NCBI GenBank assembly: GCA_963788145.1
Contig: CAWBFQ010000014.1
Location: 1 to 64,000 of the forward strand
Reading direction: 5' to 3'
Source of the DNA: UTCFX2 sp963788145
GTDB taxonomy: Bacteria; Chloroflexota; Anaerolineae; Anaerolineales; UBA4823
DNA: 64,000 bases
Part shown: positions 18,586-29,287 of the stretch, piece by piece
Numbering within the stretch: position 1 is the first letter of the stretch
Layout: every line of letters starts with the position of its first letter
The notes under the pieces: model-generated
Databases searched by the model: none
What the model was told of the DNA's origin: nothing
Seen by the model: only the letters and a program-made list of their open reading frames with translations
Program-made: the position numbers and the translations under genes

Positions 18586-20502
18586 CCCATAACTTTTTCT
18601 CTCTAACAACATTTCTATTCAGAATGCTGACCTGCGCCGGAATATTCGGGGTTGCAGTAGCAACCCTGGGGCTGGTCGGCTCCTCACGCTCCGGCAGCGC
18701 CGCCCTGATCGATTGGCAAACCAAAGTAGACCCATGGGTACTGCAAACCGCCGCCGAAGGCGAGACCGAATTTCTGGTGATGTTAAAAGAGCAGGCAGAT
18801 TTGAGCCAGGTGGATCCATTGGCAACCAAGCTGGAAAAAGGGGCCTATGTATACCGGCAATTGACCGAGACCGCGAACCGCACTCAGGGAGCGCTGCTTG
18901 CTACTCTGAAAGAAATGGCTGCGGATAGCAGCTCTCGACTGGAATACCAGGAGTTCTGGGTGGTTAACGCGGTTTGGGTGCGGGGGGAAGCAGAAACAAT
19001 TCGGGCGATCGCTGAGCGCCCAGATGTGGCGCATTTATACGCCAATCCAGAAGTGAAGATTGATTTGCCCGAGCAGCCCGATCAAACCCTCACACCAGAC
19101 GCAAGTGAAGCGGTCGAGTGGGGCGCGCAGAAAGTACGGGCGCCAGAGGTTTGGGCAGCAGGATATACCGGTCAAGACGTGGTAATCGGTGGGCAGGATA
19201 CCGGTTATGATTGGGATCACGTCGCTTTGAAAAACCATTATCGCGGCTGGAATGGGGTCAGCGCGGAACATAATTATAGCTGGCACGATGCGATCCACAG
19301 CGGCGGCGGGATTTGCGGGGCGAACTCGCCAGTCCCTTGCGACGATGGGTATCACGGCACACATACAATGGGGACGATGGTCGGCGATGACGGCGGCAGC
19401 AATCAAGATAGGCGTGGCGCCCGGGGCGCGCTGGATCGGCTGCCGGAACATGAATCAGAACTACGGGACGCCAACCACTTATATGGAGTGTTATCAATGG
19501 TTCATCGCCCCAACAGATCTGAACAACCTGAATCCCCGCCCAGACCTGGCCCCGGATGTGATCAACAATTCGTGGAGCTGTCCGGTCTCAGAAGGCTGCA
19601 CCGACCCGAATGTATTGAAGACCGCGGTGGAGAACGTACGGGCTGCCGGGATCGTCACAGTGCATTCTGCCGGCAACGCAGGCACAAGCTGCTCTTCTGT
19701 ATCCACACCGGCAGCCATCTATGAAGCGTCCTTCAGCGTGGGGGCAACCGACACAAACGATATCATCGCCTCTTTCAGCAGCCGCGGCCCGGTAACCGTC
19801 GACGGCAGCGGACGGAGGAAGCCAGATGTGAGCGCTCCGGGCGTGAATGTCCGCTCCACTTACCCAGGAGACCTTTATTACAGTCTTTCGGGAACCAGCA
19901 TGGCCGCGCCGCATGTCGCCGGAGTGGTCGCTCTGTTGATCTCGGCCCGACCAGAGCTGGCGGGACAGGTGGATGTGATCGAAGACCTGATCGAACAGAG
20001 CGCCATCCCTCGCACAACCGACCAGATCTGCGGCGGCATTCCCGGCAGCCAGACGCCAAACAACACCTACGGCTGGGGGCGGGTGGATGCCTGGAACGCG
20101 GTTCAAAGCCTGGAATCCACGCTGGAAATCTCGAAGACAGCCTCAGATATCACCTATGACCCGGGGCAGATCATCACCTACACGCTGGAGGTATTGTATT
20201 CCGACCCGCTAAACTCCACTTATCATCTGGTTATTACAGACGTGATCCCCGCCGACGTCAGCTTTATTACTGCAACCATACCGCATACCCAAATCGGGGA
20301 CACGATCAACTGGGGATGGCCGGAATTAAGCCCGAACGAAAGCCACACGGTCGAGTTGGTCGTTCAAGTCCCCTTCGATGCAGTCGATCCGATTATCAAC
20401 CAGGACTATTCCGCCAGCACTGACGAGATGGCGACTGTTTTTGGAATCCCGGTCCCGATCTACCTGGCGAAATACTATTTCATGCCCTTCATCGCCCATT
20501 AG
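18582..20502 (+). CDS. secreted subtilisin-like serine protease (one frameshift)
   Basis: A signal/TM segment lies at residues 8-40. A propeptide-like I9 region (LEYQEFWVVNAVWVRGE) follows, then the S8 catalytic domain with Asp in GGQDTGYDWDH, His in GYHGTHTMGTM and Ser in GTSMAAPHVAG. A C-terminal DUF11-like beta domain (SKTASDITYDPGQIITYTL) ends in KYYFMPFIAH. That tail resembles the YLPF/YLPLI-like C-termini of secreted Anaerolineae proteins and may be a sorting signal (inference). One extra base near 19405 breaks the frame between His and Ser; removing it restores DDGGSNQIGVAPGARW. It probably degrades extracellular protein. Confidence 0.85.
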
Positions 20503-20552
20503 ATCAATCTTTCTGACGCAACAGGCGCGGAGGAGTGGGCCAGGAGAGAATC

Positions 20553-21692
20553 ATGTCCATGACAGCACACGAGCGCGTCCTGACTGTCCTCAATGGGAAG
20601 ATCCCCGACCGGCCGCCGATTGTGATCGGCGCCAGCAACGCGACCGGGATCAAGATAGGCGCATATCGCCGGTTGAAAAAATATCTCGCGATCCAGGCAG
20701 AGGAGCGCTACCTGTATGATTGGCCAGAGTTAGGTACAGCTGACCCAGACGAGGCAACTATGCGGGCACTGCACAGCGATATACGCGGAGTGCATGATGC
20801 TTTTCCCTTAGCGATCCGCCGCCGCAACCAGCAGCGGCCAGAGTACACGCCCTACATCGATGACTGGGGCAGCGGCTCTATTGAGAGTGAGCCGGGAGTT
20901 TGGTTCCCAGGCGTTCACCCCCTAAGAGAAACCCAGGCAATCGATGCACTGGAGGGCTATCCCTGGCCGGACATGAACGATCCAGAGCGTGTAAGCCAGG
21001 TCGGGGAGAAAGCCCGCCGACTGAACGCCGAGAATCAGTATGCCATCCTGGCCTGTCCATGGCTGCTTTTTCCACTGGAACGAGCTTTTGCAATGCAAGG
21101 GATGGATCAATTCTTACTCAACCTGGCGCTTTATCCGCAATTTTGCGAGGCGCTGCTGTTGAAAATCAGCGGTCTATGCAAGATGCTGATGGGGCATTTT
21201 CTGGCTGCAGCAGGGGAATACATCGATCTGATCAAGATCGGCGACGATTTGGGGACGCAAGAAAGCCTGCTGATCTCCCCACAGATGTACCGGCGGGTTT
21301 TAAAACCGATCCATGCCGATAGCATTGCCTTTATTAAGGAAAGAACCCAGGCTAAAGTTTTCTTCCATACGGACGGAGATGTGTTTGATCTGATCGAGGA
21401 TTTCATTGAAATCGGGGTTGACGTACTGAACCCAATCCAGACCTCGGCAGGGAAGATGGCTAACCTGGCAGAACTGAAGAAAAGATATGGAAAACGGATC
21501 GTATTTTGCGGAGCAATCGACACACAGCAGGTGCTGCCTTACGGCAGCCCGGCGGAAGTGCGCCGGGAGACCCGGCGCGTGATCGATATTTTAGGAGATG
21601 GAGGCGGTTATATGCTCGGCGCGGTCCATACCATCATGGATGAAGTCCCACCGGAGAATATCCTAGCCATGGTCGCTGAAGCAGTATCCTGA
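20553..21692 (+). CDS. uroporphyrinogen decarboxylase (URO-D) superfamily protein
   Basis: 379 residues of TIM-barrel URO-D type, starting MTAHERVLTVLNGKIPDRPP. Conserved parts include the substrate-like loop KVFFHTDGDVFDLIEDFIEIG and the C-terminal GGGYMLGAVHTI. Its length and motifs fit the MtaA/CmuA-like methyltransferase branch and uncharacterised URO-D proteins of anaerobes better than HemE. No corrinoid protein is adjacent, so the methyl donor is unknown. The start follows AGGAGAGAATC. Its 3' end overlaps the convergent permease gene by 85 bases. Confidence 0.75.
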   Translation: MSMTAHERVLTVLNGKIPDRPPIVIGASNATGIKIGAYRRLKKYLAIQAEERYLYDWPELGTADPDEATMRALHSDIRGVHDAFPLAIRRRNQQRPEYTPYIDDWGSGSIESEPGVWFPGVHPLRETQAIDALEGYPWPDMNDPERVSQVGEKARRLNAENQYAILACPWLLFPLERAFAMQGMDQFLLNLALYPQFCEALLLKISGLCKMLMGHFLAAAGEYIDLIKIGDDLGTQESLLISPQMYRRVLKPIHADSIAFIKERTQAKVFFHTDGDVFDLIEDFIEIGVDVLNPIQTSAGKMANLAELKKRYGKRIVFCGAIDTQQVLPYGSPAEVRRETRRVIDILGDGGGYMLGAVHTIMDEVPPENILAMVAEAVS

Positions 21693-22969
21693 ATCTCGCC
21701 CTCTTTCTCGTAAGGCACACCATCCGCCGCCGGGATATGGCCGCGGCCTACCACGCCAGCCAACACCACCATCGTGGCGACATAGGGCAGCATCAGCAGG
21801 AATTGAGACGGGATCTTGACCCCCAGGATTGCCAGCCTGGAAGCAAACGAATCGGCGAAACCAAACAATAAACCGGCCCCAAACGCCCCAAAGGGCATGT
21901 AATTTCCAAAGAGCATCGCCGCTAATGAGATAAAACCACGCCCGGCGGTCATGACCTCATCGAAACGGCCAACCGACCCCAACGTAAAATAACCGCCAGC
22001 AAAACCGGCAATCATCGCCCCCAAAATAACAGCCATGTAGCGAGTTCGGAAAACATTGATCCCCAATGTGTCCGCGGCGCGTGGATGTTCACCAACCGCT
22101 CGCAAGCGCAACCCCCAACGGGTGAAGAATAGCCCAAAGTGGATCAGAGCCATAAAGATAAACATCGAATAGACAAACATATTATTGTTAAACAGGACCG
22201 GCCCTAACACAGGGATGCTTGAAAGCCCAGGAATCTCAAATGCTTTAAAAGTACCGGGGTTATTCAAGGCCTGGTTGGTCTGCATGAATTTAGCGGAGAT
22301 ATAGGATGTCATGCCGGTGGCAAAGATATTAATCGCCGTACCCGAAATAATCTGGTTGGTTTTGTATTTGATCGAAAGTACGGCATGTACCAGCCCAAGC
22401 AATGCTGCAGAGAGTACCGCCGCAGTTAAACCAAGGTACAGGTTACCGGTCGCGCTGCCGACTAGGGCGCCCATCATTGCCCCCATCAGCATCATCCCTT
22501 CAATTGCGATATTGACCACACCCGCACGCTCGCACAAGATCCCGGACATAGCCCCCAGAGTGAGTGGAACAGATTTGGAAAGGGTAGTGTTCATCAACCC
22601 GGCCAGGTTTAGCGATTTGCCCGCCGCAGAAAAAGTCAGAAATGCAAAAACAAACAACCCTGCCACCAGACCTAAAACCAGGTTGGTACGCTTTCCGAAT
22701 CCATTTGGGATAGCGAGCTGGAATACTCCAAGCAGCAAGCACATTCCCGCAATAATATTTAACGTGAGGGATGAAGGCAGCAGCAAGTCCGGAATGGTCG
22801 TTTTTGTACCGCCAGGGGTCAAACCAAATTTAGTGATCACTTCTGGGTCCAACCCACGCGCAAAAAACCAGGCGATAACGAACCCCGCTAACAGGAACAG
22901 GATACCCATTACCCATTTTCGAGTCGGAGAGACGATTTCAATTTCTCGACGGAGCGCGGTGGTTGTCAT
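21608..22969 (-). CDS. BMP-type nucleoside ABC transporter, second permease
   Basis: About 453 residues with ten or so hydrophobic segments. Recognisable family parts are GILCERAGVVNIAIEGMMLM, SIKYKTNQIISGTAINIFA and LRLRAVGEHPRAADTLGIN, which belong to the YufQ-like permease of nucleoside (BmpABC-type) importers. The start MTTTALRREIEIV at 22969 follows a GGAGGA ribosome site that lies in the last codons of the first permease. The last ~25 residues after VPYEKEGE are antisense to the URO-D gene and may be a non-conserved extension. Confidence 0.85.
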   Translation of the reverse strand: MTTTALRREIEIVSPTRKWVMGILFLLAGFVIAWFFARGLDPEVITKFGLTPGGTKTTIPDLLLPSSLTLNIIAGMCLLLGVFQLAIPNGFGKRTNLVLGLVAGLFVFAFLTFSAAGKSLNLAGLMNTTLSKSVPLTLGAMSGILCERAGVVNIAIEGMMLMGAMMGALVGSATGNLYLGLTAAVLSAALLGLVHAVLSIKYKTNQIISGTAINIFATGMTSYISAKFMQTNQALNNPGTFKAFEIPGLSSIPVLGPVLFNNNMFVYSMFIFMALIHFGLFFTRWGLRLRAVGEHPRAADTLGINVFRTRYMAVILGAMIAGFAGGYFTLGSVGRFDEVMTAGRGFISLAAMLFGNYMPFGAFGAGLLFGFADSFASRLAILGVKIPSQFLLMLPYVATMVVLAGVVGRGHIPAADGVPYEKEGEIQDTASATMARIFSGGTSSMMVWTAPSI

Positions 22970-22971
22970 GT

Positions 22972-24277
22972 TCAATCTCCTCCCCACGTGCCAGCGAAAA
23001 TGCCCTCATCCGCTCCTGCTGGCAGCTTGATGCGATAGATCGTGCGGATGATTGCTGGCGCAGCAATGAATACCAGGATAAAAGCCTGGAGCACCGAGAT
23101 AATATCAATTGGGATGCCGGCCTTTAATTGCATGCTGGTAGCGCCATTGCGCAGCGCCCCAAACAAGAGCGCAGCCAGTACCACGCCCAATGGATGGCTT
23201 TTTCCCAACAAGGCCAAAGCAATGCTGTCAAAGCCATAGCCGGATGAGAAAGCCATAGCAAGATTGTAGTTCACACCCAGAACTTCGTTGGCGCCCGCCA
23301 TCCCAGCCAGCCCGCCAGAAAGCGCCATTGAGAACATAATGGTGACCGAGACCACCATCCCAGCATAGCGGGCTGCGCGCGGGTTGGAACCTACCGCCCG
23401 CAGATCAAACCCCCATCGAGTTTTGAACAGGAACCAATATACCAACCAGGCGACAAAAAGAGCAATAAAAAAACCAATGTGGAAGCGAATTGGCTCACCA
23501 AACAGCCGGAAAAGTTTGGCCGATTCTTCGATCGTTGGGCTGACGGGATTCGCAGAGCCAGGGCGCTTCATCGGTCCGGTCAACAGCCAATCGCTCAAGC
23601 GGAAAGCGATATAGTTCATCATGATCGTATTGATCACTTCATGTCCACCGGTCTTCGCTTTCAACCAGCCCGGAATAAAGCCCCAGATCGCCCCCCCAAA
23701 CGCGCCGCCCAGAAAAGCCAGTGGAATGTGCACCGGGGCGGGTAAACCTTTCACAGAATACCCCACATAAGCGCCGAAGATCGCGCCCATAAAAATCTGA
23801 CCCTCGACGCCAATATTGAACAATCCGGCCCTGAAACCGAGCGCAACCGCCAAACCACCAAAGATATATGGTGTAGCGGCTACCAGGCTTTCAAAGAACG
23901 GATAAAAAGCTTTGCGAAATCTCCTCGGCATTTCCACTTTGTAGAGAAGCCACGATTTTGGCTGGGTCGCCAAATGCGCCTGTGAACAGGGAGGAATAGG
24001 CAGTCGTAACGACGCGCCAGCCTTCTGCCAAACCCTGGAATACAGACTGCCTCCAAGCTGTATAAAATTCCGGAGTCGTCAAGACAATGATGACGGCTCC
24101 CAGCACCAATCCGGTAAAAATTGCCAGGAAAGGGACTGTCGCAACCTGGATCAGTCGCCCGAAACCGGAAGTATGTTTCGGACTGCCGCCGAGGGATTCT
24201 TTCAACAATTCCTCTTGAAAGATCTGGGCAGCGTTTTTCTCAGGTTCTTTTTGTGGTGTTTGCTCCACTTCGCCCAT
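22972..24277 (-). CDS. BMP-type nucleoside ABC transporter, first permease (frameshifted)
   Basis: The N-terminal part (MGEVEQTPQKEPEKNAAQI, then a TM segment VPFLAIFTGLVLGAVIIVL) and the main part (AATPYIFGGLAVALGFRAGL onward) lie in two frames that meet near 23930. Removing one T from the TTT run there gives a continuous ~434-residue YufP-like permease. Family motifs are GLFNIGVEGQIFMGAIFGAY and GGHEVINTIMMNYIA. It works with the second permease as the membrane pore of the importer. Confidence 0.85.
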
Positions 24278-24314
24278 AGATTGGAACCCTCTTCCTTTAT
24301 TGAGGATGGAGTTT

Positions 24315-25835
24315 TTATACTGCTTCCGGCTTGACACCAGCCATCAACAAACCAACCTGCTCTTTTGTGGCTGTATCCGCCGAGAGAATATCGACAATCT
24401 TGCCGCGATACATCACCGCGATCCGATCCGAAAGACCCATGATCTCATCCAACTCCGAAGAGACCAGGAGAACCGCACAACCTTCATCTCTTTTTATTAA
24501 AATGCGCCCATGAATATATTCCACCGAACCCACATCCAGCCCACGAGTCGGTTGGGATGCCACCATGAGGTGAATTGGGCGATAAAATTCACGCGCCACG
24601 ATCACTTTCTGCTGGTTACCTCCCGATAGCGCCCCGGCTGAGGTCAATTCGCTAGGGGTGCGGATATCGAATTCCGTTACCAATTCCCGGGCATGGCGGA
24701 GGATTTCCCGCTCATCCAGCACCACCCCTTTGGTAAAAGGTTTCTGATAATAGGTGTTCAAGATCAGATTATCAGAAATCGGAAATGGCAACACCAAACC
24801 ATCTTGCTGGCGATCTTCTGGAACATGAGCGCAGCCTAGTTCGGTAATCTGGCGTGGGCTGGAGCGAGTGATGTCATTCCCGAGCAGGTCCACTTTGCCA
24901 GATTGAGGGGTCCTCAAACCGGTCAGGGCTTCTACAAGTTCGGTTTGCCCATTGCCTTGAACTCCGGCAATACCGAGTACTTCTCCGGCTCGAACATCAA
25001 ACGACACGCCATCCACCGCAACCTGGTGGCGTTCATCGATAACAACCAGGTCCTGCACTTGCAACACAGTATCTCCCGGATGGGCTGGAGATTTATCCAC
25101 TTCCAGTTGAACAGCCCGTCCGACCATCATTTCAGCTAATTTATTTTGATCCGCCTCTGCTGGCAAGGTTGATCCAATGACTTTTCCGCGGCGGATGACG
25201 GTAATCCGGTCGGAAGCATCCAGGACTTCGCGCAGCTTATGTGTGATGAAGATGATCGATTTGCCGCGCTTGGTCAGGGAATCCATAATCTTAAAAAGCT
25301 CATCGGCTTCCTGAGGCGCTAACACCGCTGTCGGCTCATCCAGGATCAGGATATCGGCCTCCCGATAGAGCAGCTTAATGATCTCCACCCGCTGCTGCAC
25401 ACCCACCGGAAGATCTTTGACATAGTCTTCCGGATCAACCTGCAGGTTGAATTGCTCGGAAATTTGGCGGATTTTCTGAGCTGCTATTGCCCGATTAAGG
25501 ACGCCCCCTGCCAGGGTGGATTCCTCACCCAGCATGACATTCTCCGTTACCGTGAAAACCGGAACCAACATGAAGTGTTGGTGCACCATTCCAATCCCAG
25601 CATTGATGGCGTCGCTGGGGGAATGGACTTCAATTTTCTGGCCGCGCACGATGATTTCACCTTCATCTTGCTGATACAACCCATAGAGAATATTCATCAG
25701 GGTAGTTTTGCCAGCGCCATTCTCCCCCAGCAGCGCGTGAATTTCGCCTTCTTCCAGGGTCAGATCAATATGATCATTGGCCAAAACGCCCGGAAAGCGC
25801 TTGGTAATACCACGGAGTTCAAGTATGGGTGTCAT
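24315..25835 (-). CDS. BMP-type nucleoside ABC transporter, double ATPase
   Basis: 506 residues with two ABC domains. The first has Walker A GENGAGKTT and Walker B ILILDEPTAVL; its signature segment reads KDLPVGVQQRVEI. The second has VQGNGQTELVEAL in place of a canonical Walker A and LSGGNQQKVIVAREF as signature. This degenerate second site is typical of sugar and nucleoside importers of this class. The gene lies between the lipoprotein gene and the permeases. Confidence 0.92.
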   Translation of the reverse strand: MTPILELRGITKRFPGVLANDHIDLTLEEGEIHALLGENGAGKTTLMNILYGLYQQDEGEIIVRGQKIEVHSPSDAINAGIGMVHQHFMLVPVFTVTENVMLGEESTLAGGVLNRAIAAQKIRQISEQFNLQVDPEDYVKDLPVGVQQRVEIIKLLYREADILILDEPTAVLAPQEADELFKIMDSLTKRGKSIIFITHKLREVLDASDRITVIRRGKVIGSTLPAEADQNKLAEMMVGRAVQLEVDKSPAHPGDTVLQVQDLVVIDERHQVAVDGVSFDVRAGEVLGIAGVQGNGQTELVEALTGLRTPQSGKVDLLGNDITRSSPRQITELGCAHVPEDRQQDGLVLPFPISDNLILNTYYQKPFTKGVVLDEREILRHARELVTEFDIRTPSELTSAGALSGGNQQKVIVAREFYRPIHLMVASQPTRGLDVGSVEYIHGRILIKRDEGCAVLLVSSELDEIMGLSDRIAVMYRGKIVDILSADTATKEQVGLLMAGVKPEAV

Positions 25836-25978
25836 TATGTCCTTGTTCGCTCCGATTCAAAAGGATTATTGATTAATTAGTTCTCATATTGTACCATGCT
25901 GATCGGAACTCAGCCCAAGCAGATCAAAAATTCACCTGCAGAAAATCATACGGGCAATTCGTTTGGCAGGTTTTATCT

Positions 25979-27061
25979 TTAGCGTAGCTCTCCAGTTTGG
26001 GGGTCAATACCGGTGTCAACATAGCCAGCCAGCAGATCCACAAGCATTTCCTCTACCAGGCGTTGGCGACCCGGACTGAGAAGAGCCGGGTTAATGTCCG
26101 TCAGCATCAGTGAGGCGTTTTCACTGGACGATCCTTCGCCGCTCAGCAATTTTGGCCATATCTGGCGGATGGCTTGAGCCGGGTCTGTCCGGATCGTAGC
26201 TACCCAGTTCACCCGCAGGGGGTCAGCAGGCGTCTCGCCGCCGATCAGATTGACTCCGGCCAGAACCAAATATTCCACCAGGTAAGCGTCGCCAGTTCCA
26301 GGAGCAAGATAGACCGTATCGACTGCATTGGCGAGAAGCTGGTCGGCTGCAGCTTGCTGCTCTGCCTGGCTTGCTCCACCAACTATTTCGGTATAGAGCG
26401 GATATTGGACAAACGGCGGGTAAGCTGGACGGCACAAACCACAGAAAAAGATCGCGCCATTCACAAAACCCGAGCGCGCTGCTTTGCTTTCCACCGTATC
26501 CGCCCGGCTGATCACCCCTACCCGCCAGTTCTGGGTGATGATGGCTGCCAGATAACCCGCCAGAAAACCCTGCTGATCCAGCCGGCTGGTTTGCGCATCA
26601 ATAATGCTCAAATTAGGACCGGTTTGAATATCCTTCATGCCAATCGTTAAGAACTGAACTTGTGGATTAGCGGCAACCAGATTAGCCGTTCCAGAGTCGG
26701 GTGGTACCAGCACCATCAAACGAATTTCAGGTCCAAGCTCAAGTTGGGTTAGCTCAGCCAGAGTCTCAAACGTCAAACCATCTTGAGCCGCAAGCTCGCC
26801 GACAACTTCCTGTACATTTAGCGCCAGGGCAGGATCGGCGCCAGGCGGCGCCAGGAGGACAACCTTATTTGCTGGAGGAGTGGAGGAGGCCTCTGGAGGC
26901 AGAGCGGTCTCTGTAGAGAGAGCCACGGCGTCAGTAGCTGCGGGTATTGTGGGGGAAAGCATAGGGGTCGAGGAATTACAGCCAGAAACCGCCAGCAACC
27001 CCAGAAATAACAGGACCATATGCGTCGATATAGAACATCGTGTCGATAAAGAACATCGCAT
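25979..27061 (-). CDS. BMP-family substrate-binding lipoprotein
   Basis: About 360 residues. The signal region MVLLFLGLLAVSGC has a lipobox, followed by a Pro/Thr/Ala-rich linker and a periplasmic-binding fold related to the BMP/Med family (DQQGFLAGYLAAIITQNWRVG and SKAARSGFVNGAIFF). As first gene of the operon it supplies the ligand, probably nucleosides. The ATG at 27061 is preferred over the upstream GTG at 27103. Near the start a short direct repeat encodes CSLSTRCSIST. Confidence 0.8.
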   Translation of the reverse strand: MRCSLSTRCSISTHMVLLFLGLLAVSGCNSSTPMLSPTIPAATDAVALSTETALPPEASSTPPANKVVLLAPPGADPALALNVQEVVGELAAQDGLTFETLAELTQLELGPEIRLMVLVPPDSGTANLVAANPQVQFLTIGMKDIQTGPNLSIIDAQTSRLDQQGFLAGYLAAIITQNWRVGVISRADTVESKAARSGFVNGAIFFCGLCRPAYPPFVQYPLYTEIVGGASQAEQQAAADQLLANAVDTVYLAPGTGDAYLVEYLVLAGVNLIGGETPADPLRVNWVATIRTDPAQAIRQIWPKLLSGEGSSSENASLMLTDINPALLSPGRQRLVEEMLVDLLAGYVDTGIDPQTGELR

Positions 27062-27169
27062 ATAGGCGGTTTGTATCTGATTTAAGATCGTGGATAAAAT
27101 CACATCAATTCTCCGATTTCTTTATTGCCTTGCCTATTTTACACGAGTTGATCGGGTTATAATAGCCTC

Positions 27170-27640
27170 ATGATTGAATTAAACATCCCTGGACGGGGCA
27201 TAATCACTTTAGAGCATTTGGTCTCGGACGTCAATGGCACGTTGGCTTTGGATGGACAATTATTTGAAGGGGTTCCCAAACAACTCAATAGCCTGCGTGA
27301 TCGCCTGCAAGTTCATCTGCTGACGGCCGATACCCACAGACGACAGGAATCCATCGATTTATTGCTCAATCTGCGGGCAGAGCGGATCCAACCGGGTAAT
27401 GAGAGCCGTCAGAAAGCCGAATTAATCCACCGGTTGGGAGCGGATCATGTGGTAGCGATCGGCCAGGGAGCAAATGATGCAGCCATGCTCCAAAGCGCAG
27501 CAATCGGCATCTGCGTACTCTCAGCGGAAGGCGCTGCGATTGAGACTTTGATGGCTTCCGATATCGTCGTCCCGGATATTTTCCAGGCATTGGACCTACT
27601 GGAAAAACCTTTGCGCCTGGTCGCCACACTAAGAAAATGA
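27170..27640 (+). CDS. small HAD-family hydrolase (P-type ATPase-like core)
   Basis: 156 residues with HAD motif I as SDVNGTLALDG (nucleophile Asp, with Asn in place of the usual second position), HLLTADTH as motif II, a Lys in SRQKAELI, and AIGQGANDAAML as motif IV. It resembles soluble proteins related to the phosphorylation domain of P-type ATPases. The substrate is unknown. Its stop overlaps the start of the next gene (ATGA at 27637-27640), suggesting coupling to the membrane protein. Confidence 0.75.
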   Translation: MIELNIPGRGIITLEHLVSDVNGTLALDGQLFEGVPKQLNSLRDRLQVHLLTADTHRRQESIDLLLNLRAERIQPGNESRQKAELIHRLGADHVVAIGQGANDAAMLQSAAIGICVLSAEGAAIETLMASDIVVPDIFQALDLLEKPLRLVATLRK

Positions 27641-28834
27641 ACTTTTCAACCATCGAACAGCGTCCTGACAATCCAGACGATCTGCCTCCTGCCGCGCCGG
27701 CGCCGGGCGCACCGGCTTCTAACGCCGCTCAATAGCGACGAAAGGCTGTCATTTCTGGAGGAGCTGGCTCATCGTGCTTCTCCATCTTTTGATTTCTTTC
27801 TGCTATCCCTGGTATCCGGGCTGCTGCTCGGGCTTGGATTGTTATTAGATACACCCGCATTCCTGGTACTTGGGGCAGCGCTTGCTCCGCTGATGGCTCC
27901 AGCCGTTGGTGTTTCGCTGGGCACAGTGATGGGATCGGTGCGTCTTTTCTTGAACAGTCTGATTGGTCTGTTGGTCGGCTGCTTGATCGTAATGCTGTCT
28001 GGGTGGGCGATCGGACGCTATGGGCAACCCTGGATGGTAGAAACGCAGTATCTTTCCCATTTGCACGCCCTGATTTCCTGGCCAAATTTCCTGGTATTGG
28101 CAGTGAGTGCAATTTTTACAACCATTTCCCTCGTCCGATCAGATGGATCTCAAGGCCGATCGATCAGCGCCTTGCCAAGCGCAGCACTGGCTTATGGATT
28201 GTTCGTTCCATTGGCTGTAGCTGGTTTTGGCCTGGGTAGTGGAGTTCCACATCTTTGGCCAGATGGATTGATCGTCTTTTTTCTGCACCTCTCCTGGAGC
28301 GCATTATTGGGAGCGATGACCCTGGCCTTGATGGGGTTCCGCCCACCCACCCTGTTTGGCTATACCCTGGGAGGGGCAGTAACGCTTTCGGGGTTGATCC
28401 TTTTGATTGGGCTCTTCGGAGCTGGGGTTGTTGTTGGCGCCGGGATGGGTCTTCCTACACCAACACCTACCCTGACGCCCACACTAACCAACACCCCCAC
28501 TTTGACGCTCACACCTGTACCACCCACCGCGACCCTGACGCCAACTCTGACGGCCTCTCTTACCGTAACACCCACTCCAACTCTGACTCTGACACCCACG
28601 CCGGTCTTTGGAATAATTCGTACAGGTGGATCTGAAGGCGCGCGTATCCGGGCGGAGCCAAATGGCGAGACAATCGGCTTTCTGACAAACAACGAACTGG
28701 TCATCATCTTGCCGGAAACCAAAGAATTTGAGGGCGTTATTTGGACGCGAATTGTCACTTCAAATAGCCTTCAAGGCTGGATCGTCCAATCACTCCTCGG
28801 CAGCGTAACCCCGACGTCGACACCCAATCCCTGA
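27637..28834 (+). CDS. DUF389-like membrane protein with Thr-Pro linker and SH3-like domain (frameshifted)
   Basis: The start MNFSTIEQRPDNPDDLPP leads, after a one-base shift in the GC-rich run near 27690-27710, into LNSDERLSFLEELAHRASPS. Six or more TM helices with DUF389 features follow (TPAFLVLGAALAPLMAPAVG). A low-complexity TPTLTPTLTNTPTLTLTPVP-type linker of about 45 residues comes next, then a C-terminal SH3-like domain (RTGGSEGARIRAEPNGETIG). The extracellular part would reach through or bind the cell wall. Roles of DUF389 proteins are unknown. It is translationally coupled to the HAD gene. Confidence 0.7.
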
Positions 28835-28869
28835 TCGGCTTTCATGAACGGATACCACCAACTGAACCT

Positions 28870-29283
28870 CTATTTACCCTGACGGGGCAAATACTCCGGC
28901 GTGAAAGCGCCCGGCAGCAACTCGAATACACTGGTCTCCTGGAGCAAGCGCCCTTCTGTATCGGCGATGAGAACCACCGTATCCAATCCAAACTCAGCCA
29001 TCACCTGGCGACAAGAGCCACAAGGCAAACCCCCATTCGAGGTGACCACTGCCAGAGCTGAAAATTGCCGTTCGCCTTCCGAAACAGCCTTGAATATTGC
29101 AATCCTTTCGGCGCACATTGTGGATGGGAAAGCGGCATTCTCTACATTGACGCCATCGTAGATGCGCCCTGAAGTCGTCAGGAGCGCCGCCCCAACCAGG
29201 TAGTTCGAATAAGGCGCATAGGCCCATTTTCTGGCTTCCAGTGCAGTCTGGAGCAATGTTTCGCGCATTTCGTCTGTTAACAC
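28870..29283 (-). CDS. cdd: cytidine deaminase
   Basis: About 137 residues of homotetrameric cytidine deaminase type: NVENAAFPSTMCAERIAI supplies the catalytic Glu and first zinc Cys, and GLPCGSCRQVMAEFG the other two. It deaminates cytidine and deoxycytidine for pyrimidine salvage, which suits the nearby nucleoside importer. The GTG at 29283 is preferred because AGGAG lies seven bases upstream within the stop region of the preceding gene; an in-frame ATG at 29298 is also possible. Confidence 0.92.
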   Translation of the reverse strand: MLTDEMRETLLQTALEARKWAYAPYSNYLVGAALLTTSGRIYDGVNVENAAFPSTMCAERIAIFKAVSEGERQFSALAVVTSNGGLPCGSCRQVMAEFGLDTVVLIADTEGRLLQETSVFELLPGAFTPEYLPRQGK

Positions 29284-29287
29284 GTAT

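Noticed and set aside
24300..24513. Plus-strand small ORFs opposite the ABC ATPase
   Set aside because: They are antisense to highly conserved ABC motifs and lack ribosome sites.
28450..28610. Tandem ACACCCACC-like repeats as a possible CRISPR or minisatellite
   Set aside because: They encode an in-frame Thr/Pro linker between two domains; there are no spacers and no uniform repeat unit.
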